A stretch of DNA of 64,000 nucleotides from CAMDHY01 sp046156265 (GTDB lineage: Bacteria > Pseudomonadota > Alphaproteobacteria > Rhizobiales > Segnochrobactraceae), in NCBI RefSeq assembly GCF_046156265.1, contig NZ_JAWDIR010000011.1:806001-870000 (forward strand), in the 5' to 3' direction. The notes beneath the pieces were generated by a model. It ran no database searches. It saw only the letters and a program-made list of their open reading frames with translations, and was not told where the DNA came from. The translations under genes and the position numbers were made by a program. Shown one piece after another: positions 1-7,579 of the stretch. How positions within the stretch are numbered: position 1 is the stretch's first letter; every line of letters begins with the position of its first letter.

Positions 1-73
1 CGGCATGGTCTGAGGTCGGCCGCGACCCGCGGCCGCGCCGACGTGGACGGTCGGCAACATTTTTGCGGATCGG

Positions 74-100
74 TGTCACACCTCGTCGGTCTGTCTCGTC
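74..100 (+). promoter_or_regulatory. Candidate ECF41-type promoter upstream of the CMD-like gene
   Basis: The sequence has TGTCACA at 74-80, a 16-base spacer and CGTC at 97-100. This matches the published ECF41 target promoter (TGTCACA, then CGTC about 16 bases later). ECF41 sigma factors usually drive a neighbouring gene for a carboxymuconolactone decarboxylase, oxidoreductase or epimerase, which is the arrangement here. The start codon lies about 44 bases downstream. Activity is inferred. Confidence 0.7.
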
Positions 101-143
101 CTGTCTCCGAACCCGGGCTCATCCGGGCAACGAGAGGACGACG

Positions 144-602
144 ATGACCCCCCGTATCGACCTGTTCAAATCCGCCCCCGACGCCATCAAGGCCATGATG
201 GGCCTCGAGACCTATGTCCGGGCGAGCGGCCTCCCGACATCGCTGATGGAGCTCGTGAAGATGCGGGCCTCGCAGCTGAACGGCTGTGCGTTCTGCCTCG
301 ATATGCACGCCCGCGATGCACGCAAGCACGGTGAGAGCGAGCAGCGGCTCTATCTCCTCAGCGCCTGGCGGGAATCGCCGCTCTTCAGCGACAGCGAGCG
401 CGCGGCGCTGGCGTGGACCGAGGCGCTGACGCGTCTCCCGGAGTCAGGCGTGCCCGATGATGTCTACGACGAGCTCACCCGCCACTTCTCGGAGGCCGAG
501 ATCGTTCGCCTGTCCATGCTGATCGTCGCGATCAACGGCTGGAACCGGCTCAACGTCGGCGTTCGTGCCGTGCATCCGGTCGAGGAGCGCAGTGCGGCGT
601 GA
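144..602 (+). CDS. Carboxymuconolactone decarboxylase / AhpD-like family protein
   Basis: A 152-residue protein of the CMD/AhpD fold. The redox motif CAFC (Cys48, Cys51) with His55 four residues on is the AhpD-like active site, so a thiol-based peroxide-related role is more likely than true decarboxylation. The ATG at 144 is chosen because GAGAGGAC lies just upstream and the family similarity starts there. The next gene starts with GTGA overlapping this stop codon, so the two are translationally coupled. That next gene is an ECF41 sigma factor, for which this family is the commonest partner. The substrate is unknown. Confidence 0.9.
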   Translation: MTPRIDLFKSAPDAIKAMMGLETYVRASGLPTSLMELVKMRASQLNGCAFCLDMHARDARKHGESEQRLYLLSAWRESPLFSDSERAALAWTEALTRLPESGVPDDVYDELTRHFSEAEIVRLSMLIVAINGWNRLNVGVRAVHPVEERSAA

Positions 603-1489
603 ACGCCACGTTGCCCCCGTCGTCGGCGCCGGCGGATGGCTTCGAGCCGCACCGGCGCCGGCTGCGCGGCCTTGCCTACCGCATGCTGGGCTCGGTCGCC
701 GATGCCGAGGACGTCGTCCAGGACGCGTTCCTCCGCTGGCACGGAGCCGACCGGGCCGCGGTGGACGATGCCGGCGCCTTCCTGTCGCGCGTCGTCACCC
801 GGCTCTGCCTCGACCGGCTGAAGTCGGCGCGGGCGCGGCGGGAGACCTATGTCGGCTCGTGGCTGCCCGAGCCCGTGCTCGAGGCCGATGCCTTCGGCGG
901 CGGAGACGCGGAGGATGCAGCCCTCGACCTGTCGGTCGCGCTGATGCTGGCGCTCGAGCGGCTGTCGCCGCTGGAGCGTGCCGCCTTCCTGCTGCACGAC
1001 ATCTTCGATGCGAGCTTCGACGAGATTGCCGCGACGCTGGGACGATCGCCGGCGACCTGCCGCCAGCTCGCGACCCGCGCCCGCCGCAATGTCCGCTCCG
1101 AGCGGCCGCGTTTCCCCGTGCCGACGGAAGAGAGCGAGCGCATCGCGCGCGCCTTCCGCGCGGCCGCCGACAGCGGCGACGCATCGGCGCTCTCGCAGGT
1201 GCTGGCCGCCTCCGTCGTGCTCACCGCCGATGGTGGAGGGCGCGCCTCGGCGGTGAAGGATCCGCTCGTCGGCCGCGAGGCGGTGGCGCGCTTCTTCAGC
1301 CGGCTCGCCCGCGCGCCGCTCGGACCGGGCGTCGTCCGCGAGGCGCGGATCAACGGCCTGCCGGGCTATGTAACGCGCCACGCGGACGGCACCCTGCAGA
1401 CCACCGCCTTCGAGATCGAGGACGGCCTGATCACCGCCATCCACGTCGTCCGCAACCCCGACAAGCTCTCGCACGTGCCGCCGCCGTAG
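599..1489 (+). CDS. ECF41-group RNA polymerase sigma factor (SigJ-like) with fused SnoaL-like C-terminal domain
   Basis: A 296-residue sigma factor. Region 2 lies at about residues 15-80 and region 4 at about 110-165; a SnoaL/NTF2-like extension follows at about 175-296. Three ECF41 hallmarks are visible: WLPEP at 88-92, DGGGR at 211-215 (usually DGGGK) and NPDKL at 286-290 near the C terminus. In ECF41 the fused domain regulates the sigma factor in place of an anti-sigma partner, and no anti-sigma gene is seen here. The GTG start overlaps the previous stop by four bases. A candidate target promoter lies at 74-100, so the pair probably autoregulates. The inducing signal is not visible. Confidence 0.93.
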   Translation: MNATLPPSSAPADGFEPHRRRLRGLAYRMLGSVADAEDVVQDAFLRWHGADRAAVDDAGAFLSRVVTRLCLDRLKSARARRETYVGSWLPEPVLEADAFGGGDAEDAALDLSVALMLALERLSPLERAAFLLHDIFDASFDEIAATLGRSPATCRQLATRARRNVRSERPRFPVPTEESERIARAFRAAADSGDASALSQVLAASVVLTADGGGRASAVKDPLVGREAVARFFSRLARAPLGPGVVREARINGLPGYVTRHADGTLQTTAFEIEDGLITAIHVVRNPDKLSHVPPP

Positions 1490-1535
1490 AGGTCGACGCG
1501 GGTCGCATCGGGGGCGTTGGCCCTGGTTCAGCGCT

Positions 1536-1565
1536 TTGACATCCGCCTGCCGCCGCGGCTACGGT
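1536..1565 (+). promoter_or_regulatory. Candidate sigma-70 promoter of thiED
   Basis: A perfect TTGACA box at 1536-1541 is followed after 18 bases by TACGGT (1560-1565), a weak -10 match. Transcription would begin at about the 5' edge of the TPP riboswitch, which is the expected geometry. The -35 is strong and the -10 is uncertain. Confidence 0.45.
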
Positions 1566-1573
1566 GCCGCCTC

Positions 1574-1659
1574 CTCATGGGGGTGCCCGTCCGGGCTGAG
1601 AGGTCGTGCGCGACCAACCCCTCGAACCTGAACCGGGTCATTCCGGCGGAGGGAATGGG
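1574..1659 (+). promoter_or_regulatory. TPP (THI-box) riboswitch
   Basis: The conserved thi-box blocks are all present and in order: GGGGTGCC near 1580, GGCTGAGA near 1604, ACCCCTCGAACCTGA near 1617-1632, and GGCGGAGGGAA near 1645-1655. A P1 helix can form between CTCAT (1574-1578) and ATGGG (1655-1659). GGAGGG at 1648-1653 lies within the conserved 3' core and is also the best Shine-Dalgarno for the ATG at 1660. TPP binding would therefore hide the ribosome binding site directly, giving translational control of thiE-thiD. The identification is firm; the mechanism is inferred. Confidence 0.93.
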
Positions 1660-2400
1660 ATGGCTGCTCACCTCGCACAGACACTGTCGAGAACCGCTGG
1701 TCCGGGTGGTTCGCCTCTGCCGGCCGGGGCTCGCGCGCGCCGCAGCGTCGACCACTCGGTCTACATTGTCCTGGACCCGTCGGCCTCGAACGGTCGGCCG
1801 CTGACCGACATCGCCCGCGCCGCGGTGGCGGGCGGCGCCACCCTCCTGCAGTACCGCGACAAGCACGCATCCACCGGCGAAATGGTCGAGACGACGCGGG
1901 CGCTCCTCGCCGTGCTGGCGGGCTCGGGCGTGCCGCTCGTCGTCAATGATCGCATCGACGTGGCGCTCGCCGCCGGCGCCGACGGTGCGCATGTCGGCCA
2001 GGACGACATGGCCGTCGCCGACGCGCGCCGGCTGCTCGGTCCCGACGCCATCCTCGGCCTCAGCCTGAACTCCGTCGCCGAGGCAGAGGCGGCCGAACTC
2101 GACCTCCTCGACTATGTCTGCGGCCAGTGCGCCTTCGCCACCGGCAGCAAGGCGGACGCACCGCCGCCGATCGGCGTCGCCGGCATTGCCGAGATCGCCG
2201 CGACCGTCCGCCGGCGCGTGAGGGCGATGCCCGTCGGCGCCATCTCCGGCATCACCGCGGAAAATGCCGGCGCCGTCATCGCCGCGGGGATGGACGGTGT
2301 CGCCGTCATCTCCGCAGTCTGTGCCGCACCCGATCCTGCAGCTGCCACGAGAGCGCTCCGCCGCGCCGTCGATGCTGCCCGTGCCGAGGCCTCCGCATGA
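1660..2400 (+). CDS. thiE: Thiamine-phosphate synthase
   Basis: Joins hydroxymethylpyrimidine diphosphate to thiazole phosphate to make thiamine monophosphate in the cytoplasm. A TIM-barrel pattern is visible: QYRDK (residues 64-68) for diphosphate binding, VNDRIDVA then DGAHVGQDD, and a late ISGIT phosphate loop. The ATG at 1660 is chosen because GGAGGG sits six bases upstream and the codon directly follows the riboswitch P1 helix. This gives 246 residues with about 30 extra N-terminal residues compared with typical ThiE, so a later start is possible. The stop overlaps the thiD start (ATGA). Confidence 0.92.
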   Translation: MAAHLAQTLSRTAGPGGSPLPAGARARRSVDHSVYIVLDPSASNGRPLTDIARAAVAGGATLLQYRDKHASTGEMVETTRALLAVLAGSGVPLVVNDRIDVALAAGADGAHVGQDDMAVADARRLLGPDAILGLSLNSVAEAEAAELDLLDYVCGQCAFATGSKADAPPPIGVAGIAEIAATVRRRVRAMPVGAISGITAENAGAVIAAGMDGVAVISAVCAAPDPAAATRALRRAVDAARAEASA

Positions 2401-3215
2401 CTGTTCCGACGACGCCGATCGCGCTCTCCATCGCCGGCACCGACCCGACGGCGGGCGCCGGCCTGCAGGCCGACCTCAAGACCTTCTCTGCCCTCGGTGT
2501 CTATGGCGCCACCGTCGTCACCGCGCTGGTGGCCCAGAACACCACCGGCGTGCAGGCGATCCAGGAGATCCCGCCGGCGTTCGTTCGCGCGCAGATGGAT
2601 TCGGTCTTCTCGGACCTCGCCGTCGCGGCGGTGAAGATCGGCATGCTGTCGCAACCGGCGGTCATCGAGGCGGTGGCCAGCGGGCTGGAGGCCTGGGCCG
2701 GGCCGCCCATCGTCCTCGACCCGGTGATGGTGGCAGCCTCGGGCGACCCGCTGATCGCCGACGCGGCGGTGGCGGTGCTGACGCGGCGGCTCTTCCCGAT
2801 GGCGCTGCTGATCACCCCGAACCTCTTCGAGGCCGCCCGGCTGCTTGGGCGTTCGCCGGCGGTTGACGAGGCCGAGATGGTGGCGCAGGGGACGGCGCTC
2901 CTCGATCTCGGGCCGGCGGCCGTGCTGGTCAAGGGCGGCCACGCCACGGGCGACGAATCGGCCGACGTGCTCGTTCAGTCGGGCCGCGATCCGGTCTGGT
3001 TCCGGGCGCCGCGGATCGCGACCCGCAACACCCACGGCACCGGCTGCACCCTGTCCTCGGCGATCACGGCCGGGCTCGCCAAGGGCGCCGCCCTGGAGGA
3101 GGCCGTGGGCGAGGGCAAGCGCTTCATCGCCGCCGCCATCGCCGCGGCGGACCGGCTGACGATCGGCCGCGGCCACGGCCCCGTGCACCACTTCCATGCG
3201 CACTGGCCCGCCTGA
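2397..3215 (+). CDS. thiD: Hydroxymethylpyrimidine/phosphomethylpyrimidine kinase
   Basis: A 272-residue ribokinase-fold enzyme that phosphorylates HMP and HMP-P to the diphosphate used by ThiE. It shows the N-terminal AGTDPTAGAGLQAD substrate motif, VLVKGGH near residue 180, and the catalytic anion-hole motif HGTGCTLSSAI near residue 210. The start overlaps the thiE stop by four bases, so it shares the TPP riboswitch. No thiazole-branch genes (thiG, thiO, thiS) lie in the window. They may be elsewhere, or this may be a salvage cassette. Confidence 0.95.
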   Translation: MTVPTTPIALSIAGTDPTAGAGLQADLKTFSALGVYGATVVTALVAQNTTGVQAIQEIPPAFVRAQMDSVFSDLAVAAVKIGMLSQPAVIEAVASGLEAWAGPPIVLDPVMVAASGDPLIADAAVAVLTRRLFPMALLITPNLFEAARLLGRSPAVDEAEMVAQGTALLDLGPAAVLVKGGHATGDESADVLVQSGRDPVWFRAPRIATRNTHGTGCTLSSAITAGLAKGAALEEAVGEGKRFIAAAIAAADRLTIGRGHGPVHHFHAHWPA

Positions 3216-3227
3216 CAGCCGGGAACC

Positions 3228-3245
3228 TCGTCACAATCCTGAAAT
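3228..3245 (+). promoter_or_regulatory. Possible degenerate PHO box upstream of the plcP-like gene
   Basis: TCGTCAC, a four-base gap and CTGAAAT form a 7-4-7 direct repeat that partly matches the PhoB consensus CTGTCAT-N4-CTGTCAT. About four of seven and five of seven positions agree. It lies about 120 bases before the start of a gene whose family is PhoB-controlled in rhizobia. The match is weak. Confidence 0.3.
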
Positions 3246-3367
3246 CGGAATCGTGTCTCTCGGCGGCCGAGCGCGCCGGCGAAGTTGTTCCGGACCGCTC
3301 GTTCCGCCGAATCTGCCCTCCGGTGGCGGCGGCTGCCAGGTCGGCCGGCGCGAGCAAGGTTCCAGCC

Positions 3368-4168
3368 ATGAGCGACGACGCTCCCACGCGTCTGTGCCGC
3401 ACCATCTTCCTGTCCGACGTGCATTTGGGGACACGAGGCTGCCAGGCGCACCTGCTGCTCGACTTCCTGCGCCATCATGATGCCGAGACGATCTACCTCG
3501 TCGGCGACATCATTGACGGCTGGCGCCTCAGGCGGGCGTGGTACTGGCCGCAGGAACACAACGACGTCGTGCAGAAGCTCTTGCGCAAGGCGCGCAAGGG
3601 CGCCCGGGTCGTCTACGTCCCGGGCAATCACGACGAGTTCCTGCGGGATTATCTCGGCACGCATTTCGGCGGCGTCGAGGTTGTCGATTCGACCATCCAC
3701 GAGACGGCCGACGGCCGACGGCTCCTGGTCATCCACGGCGATCAGTTCGACATCGTCGTCCGACACGCCAAGTGGCTCGCATTCCTCGGGGATTGGGCCT
3801 ACACTGCCGCCCTCGGAATGAATACCTGGCTCAATGTGGGCCGGCGCAAGATCGGCCTCACCTACTGGTCGCTCTCCGCCTGGGCGAAGCTGAAGGTGAA
3901 GAACGCGGTGAACTTCATCGGGAAGTTCGAGGATGCCTTGTCGGCCGAGGCGCGACGGCGGGCCGTCGACGGGGTGGTGTGCGGCCACATCCATCATGCC
4001 GCTTTGCACGACCTCGGCGGTGTGAGTTACATCAACACCGGCGACTGGGTGGAGAGCTGCACCGCTGTGATCGAATCCCATGATGGAACGCTTGAGCTCG
4101 TCTACTGGGCGAGCTCTTCCCGGAGCCTCGTCCCCGTCGCAGCCCCCGGCGCACGCGCCGCCGCATGA
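3368..4168 (+). CDS. plcP: PlcP-like metallophosphoesterase (phospholipase C), LpxH-superfamily
   Basis: A 266-residue calcineurin-like phosphoesterase. Metal ligands are visible in order: DVH (residues 17-19), GDIID (46-50), GNHDE near 95, HGDQFD near 128 and GHIHH near 205. By general similarity it would be called UDP-2,3-diacylglucosamine hydrolase (LpxH). However, lpxI fills that role at 34713, and the gene overlaps a GT4 glycosyltransferase by ATGA. This is the arrangement of plcP-agt, in which PlcP cleaves zwitterionic phospholipids to diacylglycerol during phosphate starvation in Sinorhizobium and marine alphaproteobacteria. The ATG at 3368 is chosen over an upstream in-frame start because the family similarity begins there. 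Function is inferred from family and context. Confidence 0.8.
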   Translation: MSDDAPTRLCRTIFLSDVHLGTRGCQAHLLLDFLRHHDAETIYLVGDIIDGWRLRRAWYWPQEHNDVVQKLLRKARKGARVVYVPGNHDEFLRDYLGTHFGGVEVVDSTIHETADGRRLLVIHGDQFDIVVRHAKWLAFLGDWAYTAALGMNTWLNVGRRKIGLTYWSLSAWAKLKVKNAVNFIGKFEDALSAEARRRAVDGVVCGHIHHAALHDLGGVSYINTGDWVESCTAVIESHDGTLELVYWASSSRSLVPVAAPGARAAA

Positions 4169-5208
4169 GCCGACTCCTGCTCGTCAGTGACGCCTGGCAC
4201 CCGCAGATCAACGGCGTCGTCAGGACGCTCGAGCGCACGCTCGAGGAGCTCGAGACGTTCGGTGTCGCCTGCGAGACGCTCACCCCGGCGGACTACAAGA
4301 CGATCCCCTGTCCGACCTACCCGGAGATCCGGCTGGCGCTGGCCACGCCGTGGTCCGTGTACGGCAGGCTTCGTGATTCTGGCGCCGAGCTCATCCACAT
4401 CGCGACGGAGGGCCCGCTCGGCGTGCTCGCCCGGCGCTGGTGCGTGCGGAACGGCGTCCGTTTCACGACGAGCTATCACACCCGATTTCCCGAGTACGTC
4501 GCGGCCCGCATTCCCGTGCCGCTAGACTGGACGTATGCGTGGATGCGCTATTTCCACGGCGCGGCGGCCGCCTGCATGGTGGCGACGCCGACGCTGGAGC
4601 GCGACCTGGCGGCTCGTGGCTTCACCAACCTCGTGCGCTGGAACAGGGGCGTCGACCACAGCCTGTTCAACCCGGATCACCGCCGGGTCCTGGACCTGCC
4701 GCGGCCGATCTTCGGCTATGTCGGCCGGGTCGCCATCGAGAAGAACCTCTCGGCCTTCCTCGAGCTCGACCTGCCGGGCTCGAAGGTCGTGGTCGGTGAC
4801 GGGCCGGCCGTCGCGGATCTGCAGCGCCGCTTCCCGGACGTCGTCTTCACCGGCGCAAAGGTCGGCCGCGAGCTCGCCGAGCATTTCACCTCGCTCGACG
4901 TCTTCGTGTTCCCGAGCCTCACCGACACGTTCGGCAATGTCGTCATCGAGGCGCTGGCGAGCGGCGTTCCGGTGGCGGCCTTCCCGGTGATGGGGCCGAT
5001 CGACGTCATCGGCGACAGCCGCACGGGCGTGCTCGACAACGACCTGCGCAAGGCGGCGCTGGCGGCGCTCGAGATTCCCCGCTCCCGCTGCCGGGCCTAT
5101 GCGCTGGGCTTCTCGTGGGAGGCTTCGGCCCGCAATTTCCTCGAGAACATGCTGGCGGCGATCGGCCACGAACTGCCCGATCTGCCGCTCAGGGCCGCGG
5201 CCGAGTAG
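4165..5208 (+). CDS. agt: GT4 glycosyltransferase, Agt-like glycolipid synthase
   Basis: A 347-residue GT-B glycosyltransferase. The N-terminal acceptor domain opens with DAWHPQINGVVRTL. The C-terminal donor domain has GYVGRVAIEKNL, VVGDGP and TDTFGNVVIEALASG, the GT4 nucleotide-sugar signature. It starts inside the stop of the plcP-like gene (ATGA). In Agrobacterium, Agt-type enzymes put glucose or glucuronate on diacylglycerol to make phosphate-free membrane lipids. Using the PlcP product as acceptor is therefore the simplest reading. A general mannosyltransferase role cannot be excluded. The last 20 bases overlap the convergent channel gene. Confidence 0.82.
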   Translation: MSRLLLVSDAWHPQINGVVRTLERTLEELETFGVACETLTPADYKTIPCPTYPEIRLALATPWSVYGRLRDSGAELIHIATEGPLGVLARRWCVRNGVRFTTSYHTRFPEYVAARIPVPLDWTYAWMRYFHGAAAACMVATPTLERDLAARGFTNLVRWNRGVDHSLFNPDHRRVLDLPRPIFGYVGRVAIEKNLSAFLELDLPGSKVVVGDGPAVADLQRRFPDVVFTGAKVGRELAEHFTSLDVFVFPSLTDTFGNVVIEALASGVPVAAFPVMGPIDVIGDSRTGVLDNDLRKAALAALEIPRSRCRAYALGFSWEASARNFLENMLAAIGHELPDLPLRAAAE

Positions 5209-5641
5209 ACGCGGCCTCGTCCACCGTCTCGACGGTCAGCGCCGTCTGGCGGAGCACCTCGAAAAGCGCCGCCGTCGACAACCCGAACAGCAGGATGCCG
5301 CAGCAGGCCGCCATCGGCCCGAGCAGGCGCCATTCGGACGTCGGCAGCACGTCGCCGTAGCCGAGCGTCGTGTAGTTGACGAAGGCGAAGTAGAAGGACG
5401 CGTCGCCGTCGGCGGTGACGCCGAGCAGCTTGTAGATCGACGCCCAGACGATGATCTCGAGCATGTGGGCGACGAGCAGGGTGATGGCCGACGGCAGGAC
5501 CGTACGGACGATACGAAAGAAGCGGTGTCGCGTGGCATCCCGGGCGAGCCGGGGCGAGGCGACGATCACCGCGCTGACCACGGTCGTATGAATGGCGACC
5601 GCGATCAGGCACGCGAGCGTGCCGATGAGAACCGGGATCAT
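5189..5641 (-). CDS. Two-TM potassium-channel-family protein (Ion_trans_2)
   Basis: A 150-residue membrane protein. Three hydrophobic segments are visible: the first about 25 residues, one at about 45-70, and a last one at about 108-130. A pore loop with TTLGYGDV, the K+ selectivity-filter type, precedes the last segment. There is no obvious regulatory RCK domain. The ATG at 5641 is chosen because GGGGGTGAG precedes it and it opens directly into the first membrane helix. The gene runs divergent from creA and its tail overlaps agt. A small ion channel is the likely role; the ion and gating are unproven. Confidence 0.85.
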   Translation of the reverse strand: MIPVLIGTLACLIAVAIHTTVVSAVIVASPRLARDATRHRFFRIVRTVLPSAITLLVAHMLEIIVWASIYKLLGVTADGDASFYFAFVNYTTLGYGDVLPTSEWRLLGPMAACCGILLFGLSTAALFEVLRQTALTVETVDEAASTRPRP

Positions 5642-5742
5642 GCTCACCCCCCGCCGGCCCGACGAGGGCCGCCCGCGTCCGTCGCAACTGCGCCGTCCGC
5701 TTCCTATATCGATGCCGGACGCCATTTCACGAAGGATCGCCG

Positions 5743-6249
5743 ATGTCCATCCTCCGCCTCGCCGCCGCCACCGCCTTGTCCCTCTTTCTTGCGTCCCCCG
5801 CCCTGGCCCAGGGGCCGGACGAGATCTTCGAGAAGACGACGGTCTGGCGGATGCTCTCGCCAGACGCCAAGCTCGTCGTCTACGGCATCGACGATCCCGC
5901 GATCGAGGGCGTCGCCTGCCACTACACGCTGCCTTACATCGGCGGGTACAAGGGCATGTTCGGCCTGGCCGAGGAGGTCTCCGACATCTCGCTCGCCTGC
6001 CGTCAGACCGGCCCGATCACGTTCAAGGAGAAGTTCGAGCAGGGCGAGGAGGTGTTCAGCCAGCGACGCTCGCTCGTCTTCAAGCGGATGCAGATCGTGC
6101 GCGGCTGCGACACGAAGCGGAACGTGCTGGTCTACCTCGTCTACTCCGACCGCATCATCGAGGGCAGCCCGAAGAACTCGACCTCGTCGGTGCCGATCAT
6201 GCCCTGGGGCGCCGCGCCGGCGCCGCGCTGCGCCGACTTCGTCGACTGA
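5743..6249 (+). CDS. creA: CreA family periplasmic protein
   Basis: A 168-residue protein with a signal peptide of about 22 residues ending ALA-QG. The CreA family pattern is clear: VACHYTLPYIGG, SLACRQTGPI, QRRSLVFK and a C-terminal block with LVYSDRIIEGSPKNS. CreA was named beside the E. coli creBCD genes but its molecular role is unknown. The Cys residues may form a disulfide in the periplasm. It stands alone here, divergent from the channel gene, with the cellulose operon about 160 bases downstream. Confidence 0.93.
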   Translation: MSILRLAAATALSLFLASPALAQGPDEIFEKTTVWRMLSPDAKLVVYGIDDPAIEGVACHYTLPYIGGYKGMFGLAEEVSDISLACRQTGPITFKEKFEQGEEVFSQRRSLVFKRMQIVRGCDTKRNVLVYLVYSDRIIEGSPKNSTSSVPIMPWGAAPAPRCADFVD

Positions 6250-6371
6250 GAGCGCAGTCGCTCGGGCGGATGCCGGCAAAGTGACAGGGGATATTTTCCC
6301 GCTGGCCCGCATGCGCGCTTGAGCGCCCCGGCTGGGTGCTTTACGCAACCCCTCAACCTCCGCCAATGTGC

Positions 6372-6386
6372 CTAACGTTCGGTTAA
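6372..6386 (+). promoter_or_regulatory. CtrA-like box upstream of bcsN
   Basis: CTAA, seven bases, TTAA lies 22 bases before the bcsN start. It differs by one base from the CtrA consensus TTAA-N7-TTAA used by alphaproteobacterial cell-cycle regulators. A single near-match is weak evidence. Confidence 0.3.
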
Positions 6387-6408
6387 GGGCGATGGGCAGG
6401 GGCGCCGG

Positions 6409-7527
6409 ATGGGGCGTATGGTGTTGCAGTTTTGGCCCCGGATGCGCGGCGGAACGGTCGTGCTCGTAAGTGCACTGTCGCTGGCCGGCTGCGTCATGGC
6501 GCCCTACGGCGAGCGGGTCGAGCCGATCGCCCTCGCGCAGGACCGGATGCTCGGGCCGGAAGCTGCCTTCGTCGCGCCGCCGGTGGGTGGGCCGACCGTC
6601 ATCGGCGTGATCCAGCGCACCTACCGCAACGCGGTCCGGCAGACGATCATCCTGCAGACCGACGGCAGCGTTTCCGGCGAGAACACGATCGACGTCACCT
6701 TCTACGGTCCGCTGAAGGCGCCGCCCGATGCCGGCAACCTGAAGCGGGACACCGGCACCCTGACCGAGATCGGCGCGGAGATGCGGCGCAAGATCCCGCT
6801 GCCGATGGCGATCTCGCCGGACTATGCCCAGAACAGCTACGGCCCCTTCGGCTTCGCCTTCGGCGGCAACGCCAACGGCCGCTGCCTCTATGCGTGGCAG
6901 CGCATCCACGCCCAGCGCAACATCTTCCAGGAGCCGAGCGCGCGCGGGGAGATCAGTCTCAGGCTGCGGCTCTGCCGCCGCGGCGTGACGGACGCGCAAT
7001 TGCTGGCGGTGATGTACGGCTTCGCCTTCGTCGCCACCCTTCCCAATCCGAACTGGAACCCCTTCGGCACGCCGCCGCCCGCCGATCCGGAAATCGGCCA
7101 GCGCGGCGTATCGATCAATCCGCTGACCGACCAGGCCGCCGCTTCGCGGGCCGCAGCCGCTGCTCCGCCGCCGGTCGGCATTGCCCCCGTCGTCGCGGCG
7201 CCGCCACGGACGACACGGCGGCCCGAGGCGACCCAGGCGCCCGTCCGCACGGTGCGGCAGCCCTCCGACCGGCTGCCCACGCCGGTGGCGCAGCCGACGA
7301 TGGTGCGGCCGTCCAGCCCGACGTCGGCGCCGACCGAACTCGGCATGCCGCCGGCGTTGAGCGAGGCATCGCCCGCCGCTTCGCCGTCGCCGCAGCCGAG
7401 CTCGACGGTTCCGCCGGCGCCGGGGGCCGGACAGCAGCCGGTCCGCCAGGTTGTCCCGGCCTCGCCGGCACCGGCGGCACCGGCGCCATCCACCGTCGTC
7501 CCGGCCGCCCCGAGGGCGTCGCCGTGA
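6409..7527 (+). CDS. bcsN: Cellulose biosynthesis protein BcsN
   Basis: A 372-residue lipoprotein. A hydrophobic N terminus ends in the lipobox LAGC with Cys28, so it is probably anchored to a membrane through lipid. Residues about 35-235 form the BcsN domain; the last 135 or so residues are a Pro/Ala-rich, low-complexity tail. BcsN is an accessory protein of the cellulose operons of Hyphomicrobiales and its activity is undefined. The gap to bcsA is 52 bases on the same strand, so this is probably the first gene of the operon. A second in-frame ATG at 6418 is an alternative start. Confidence 0.88.
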   Translation: MGRMVLQFWPRMRGGTVVLVSALSLAGCVMAPYGERVEPIALAQDRMLGPEAAFVAPPVGGPTVIGVIQRTYRNAVRQTIILQTDGSVSGENTIDVTFYGPLKAPPDAGNLKRDTGTLTEIGAEMRRKIPLPMAISPDYAQNSYGPFGFAFGGNANGRCLYAWQRIHAQRNIFQEPSARGEISLRLRLCRRGVTDAQLLAVMYGFAFVATLPNPNWNPFGTPPPADPEIGQRGVSINPLTDQAAASRAAAAAPPPVGIAPVVAAPPRTTRRPEATQAPVRTVRQPSDRLPTPVAQPTMVRPSSPTSAPTELGMPPALSEASPAASPSPQPSSTVPPAPGAGQQPVRQVVPASPAPAAPAPSTVVPAAPRASP

Positions 7528-7579
7528 TCGCGTCGGCGATGATCTCCGGCGTCCGTCGGCACGGGGCGGGGAGGGCGCG

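Noticed and set aside
1606..1659. An earlier thiE start inside the riboswitch
   Set aside because: The in-frame GTG at 1606 lies in conserved TPP-aptamer sequence and has no ribosome binding site; the ATG at 1660 has GGAGGG.
3368..4168. LpxH (lipid A) function for the metallophosphoesterase
   Set aside because: lpxI at 34713 already provides this activity and the gene overlaps an Agt-like glycosyltransferase, so PlcP is the better reading.
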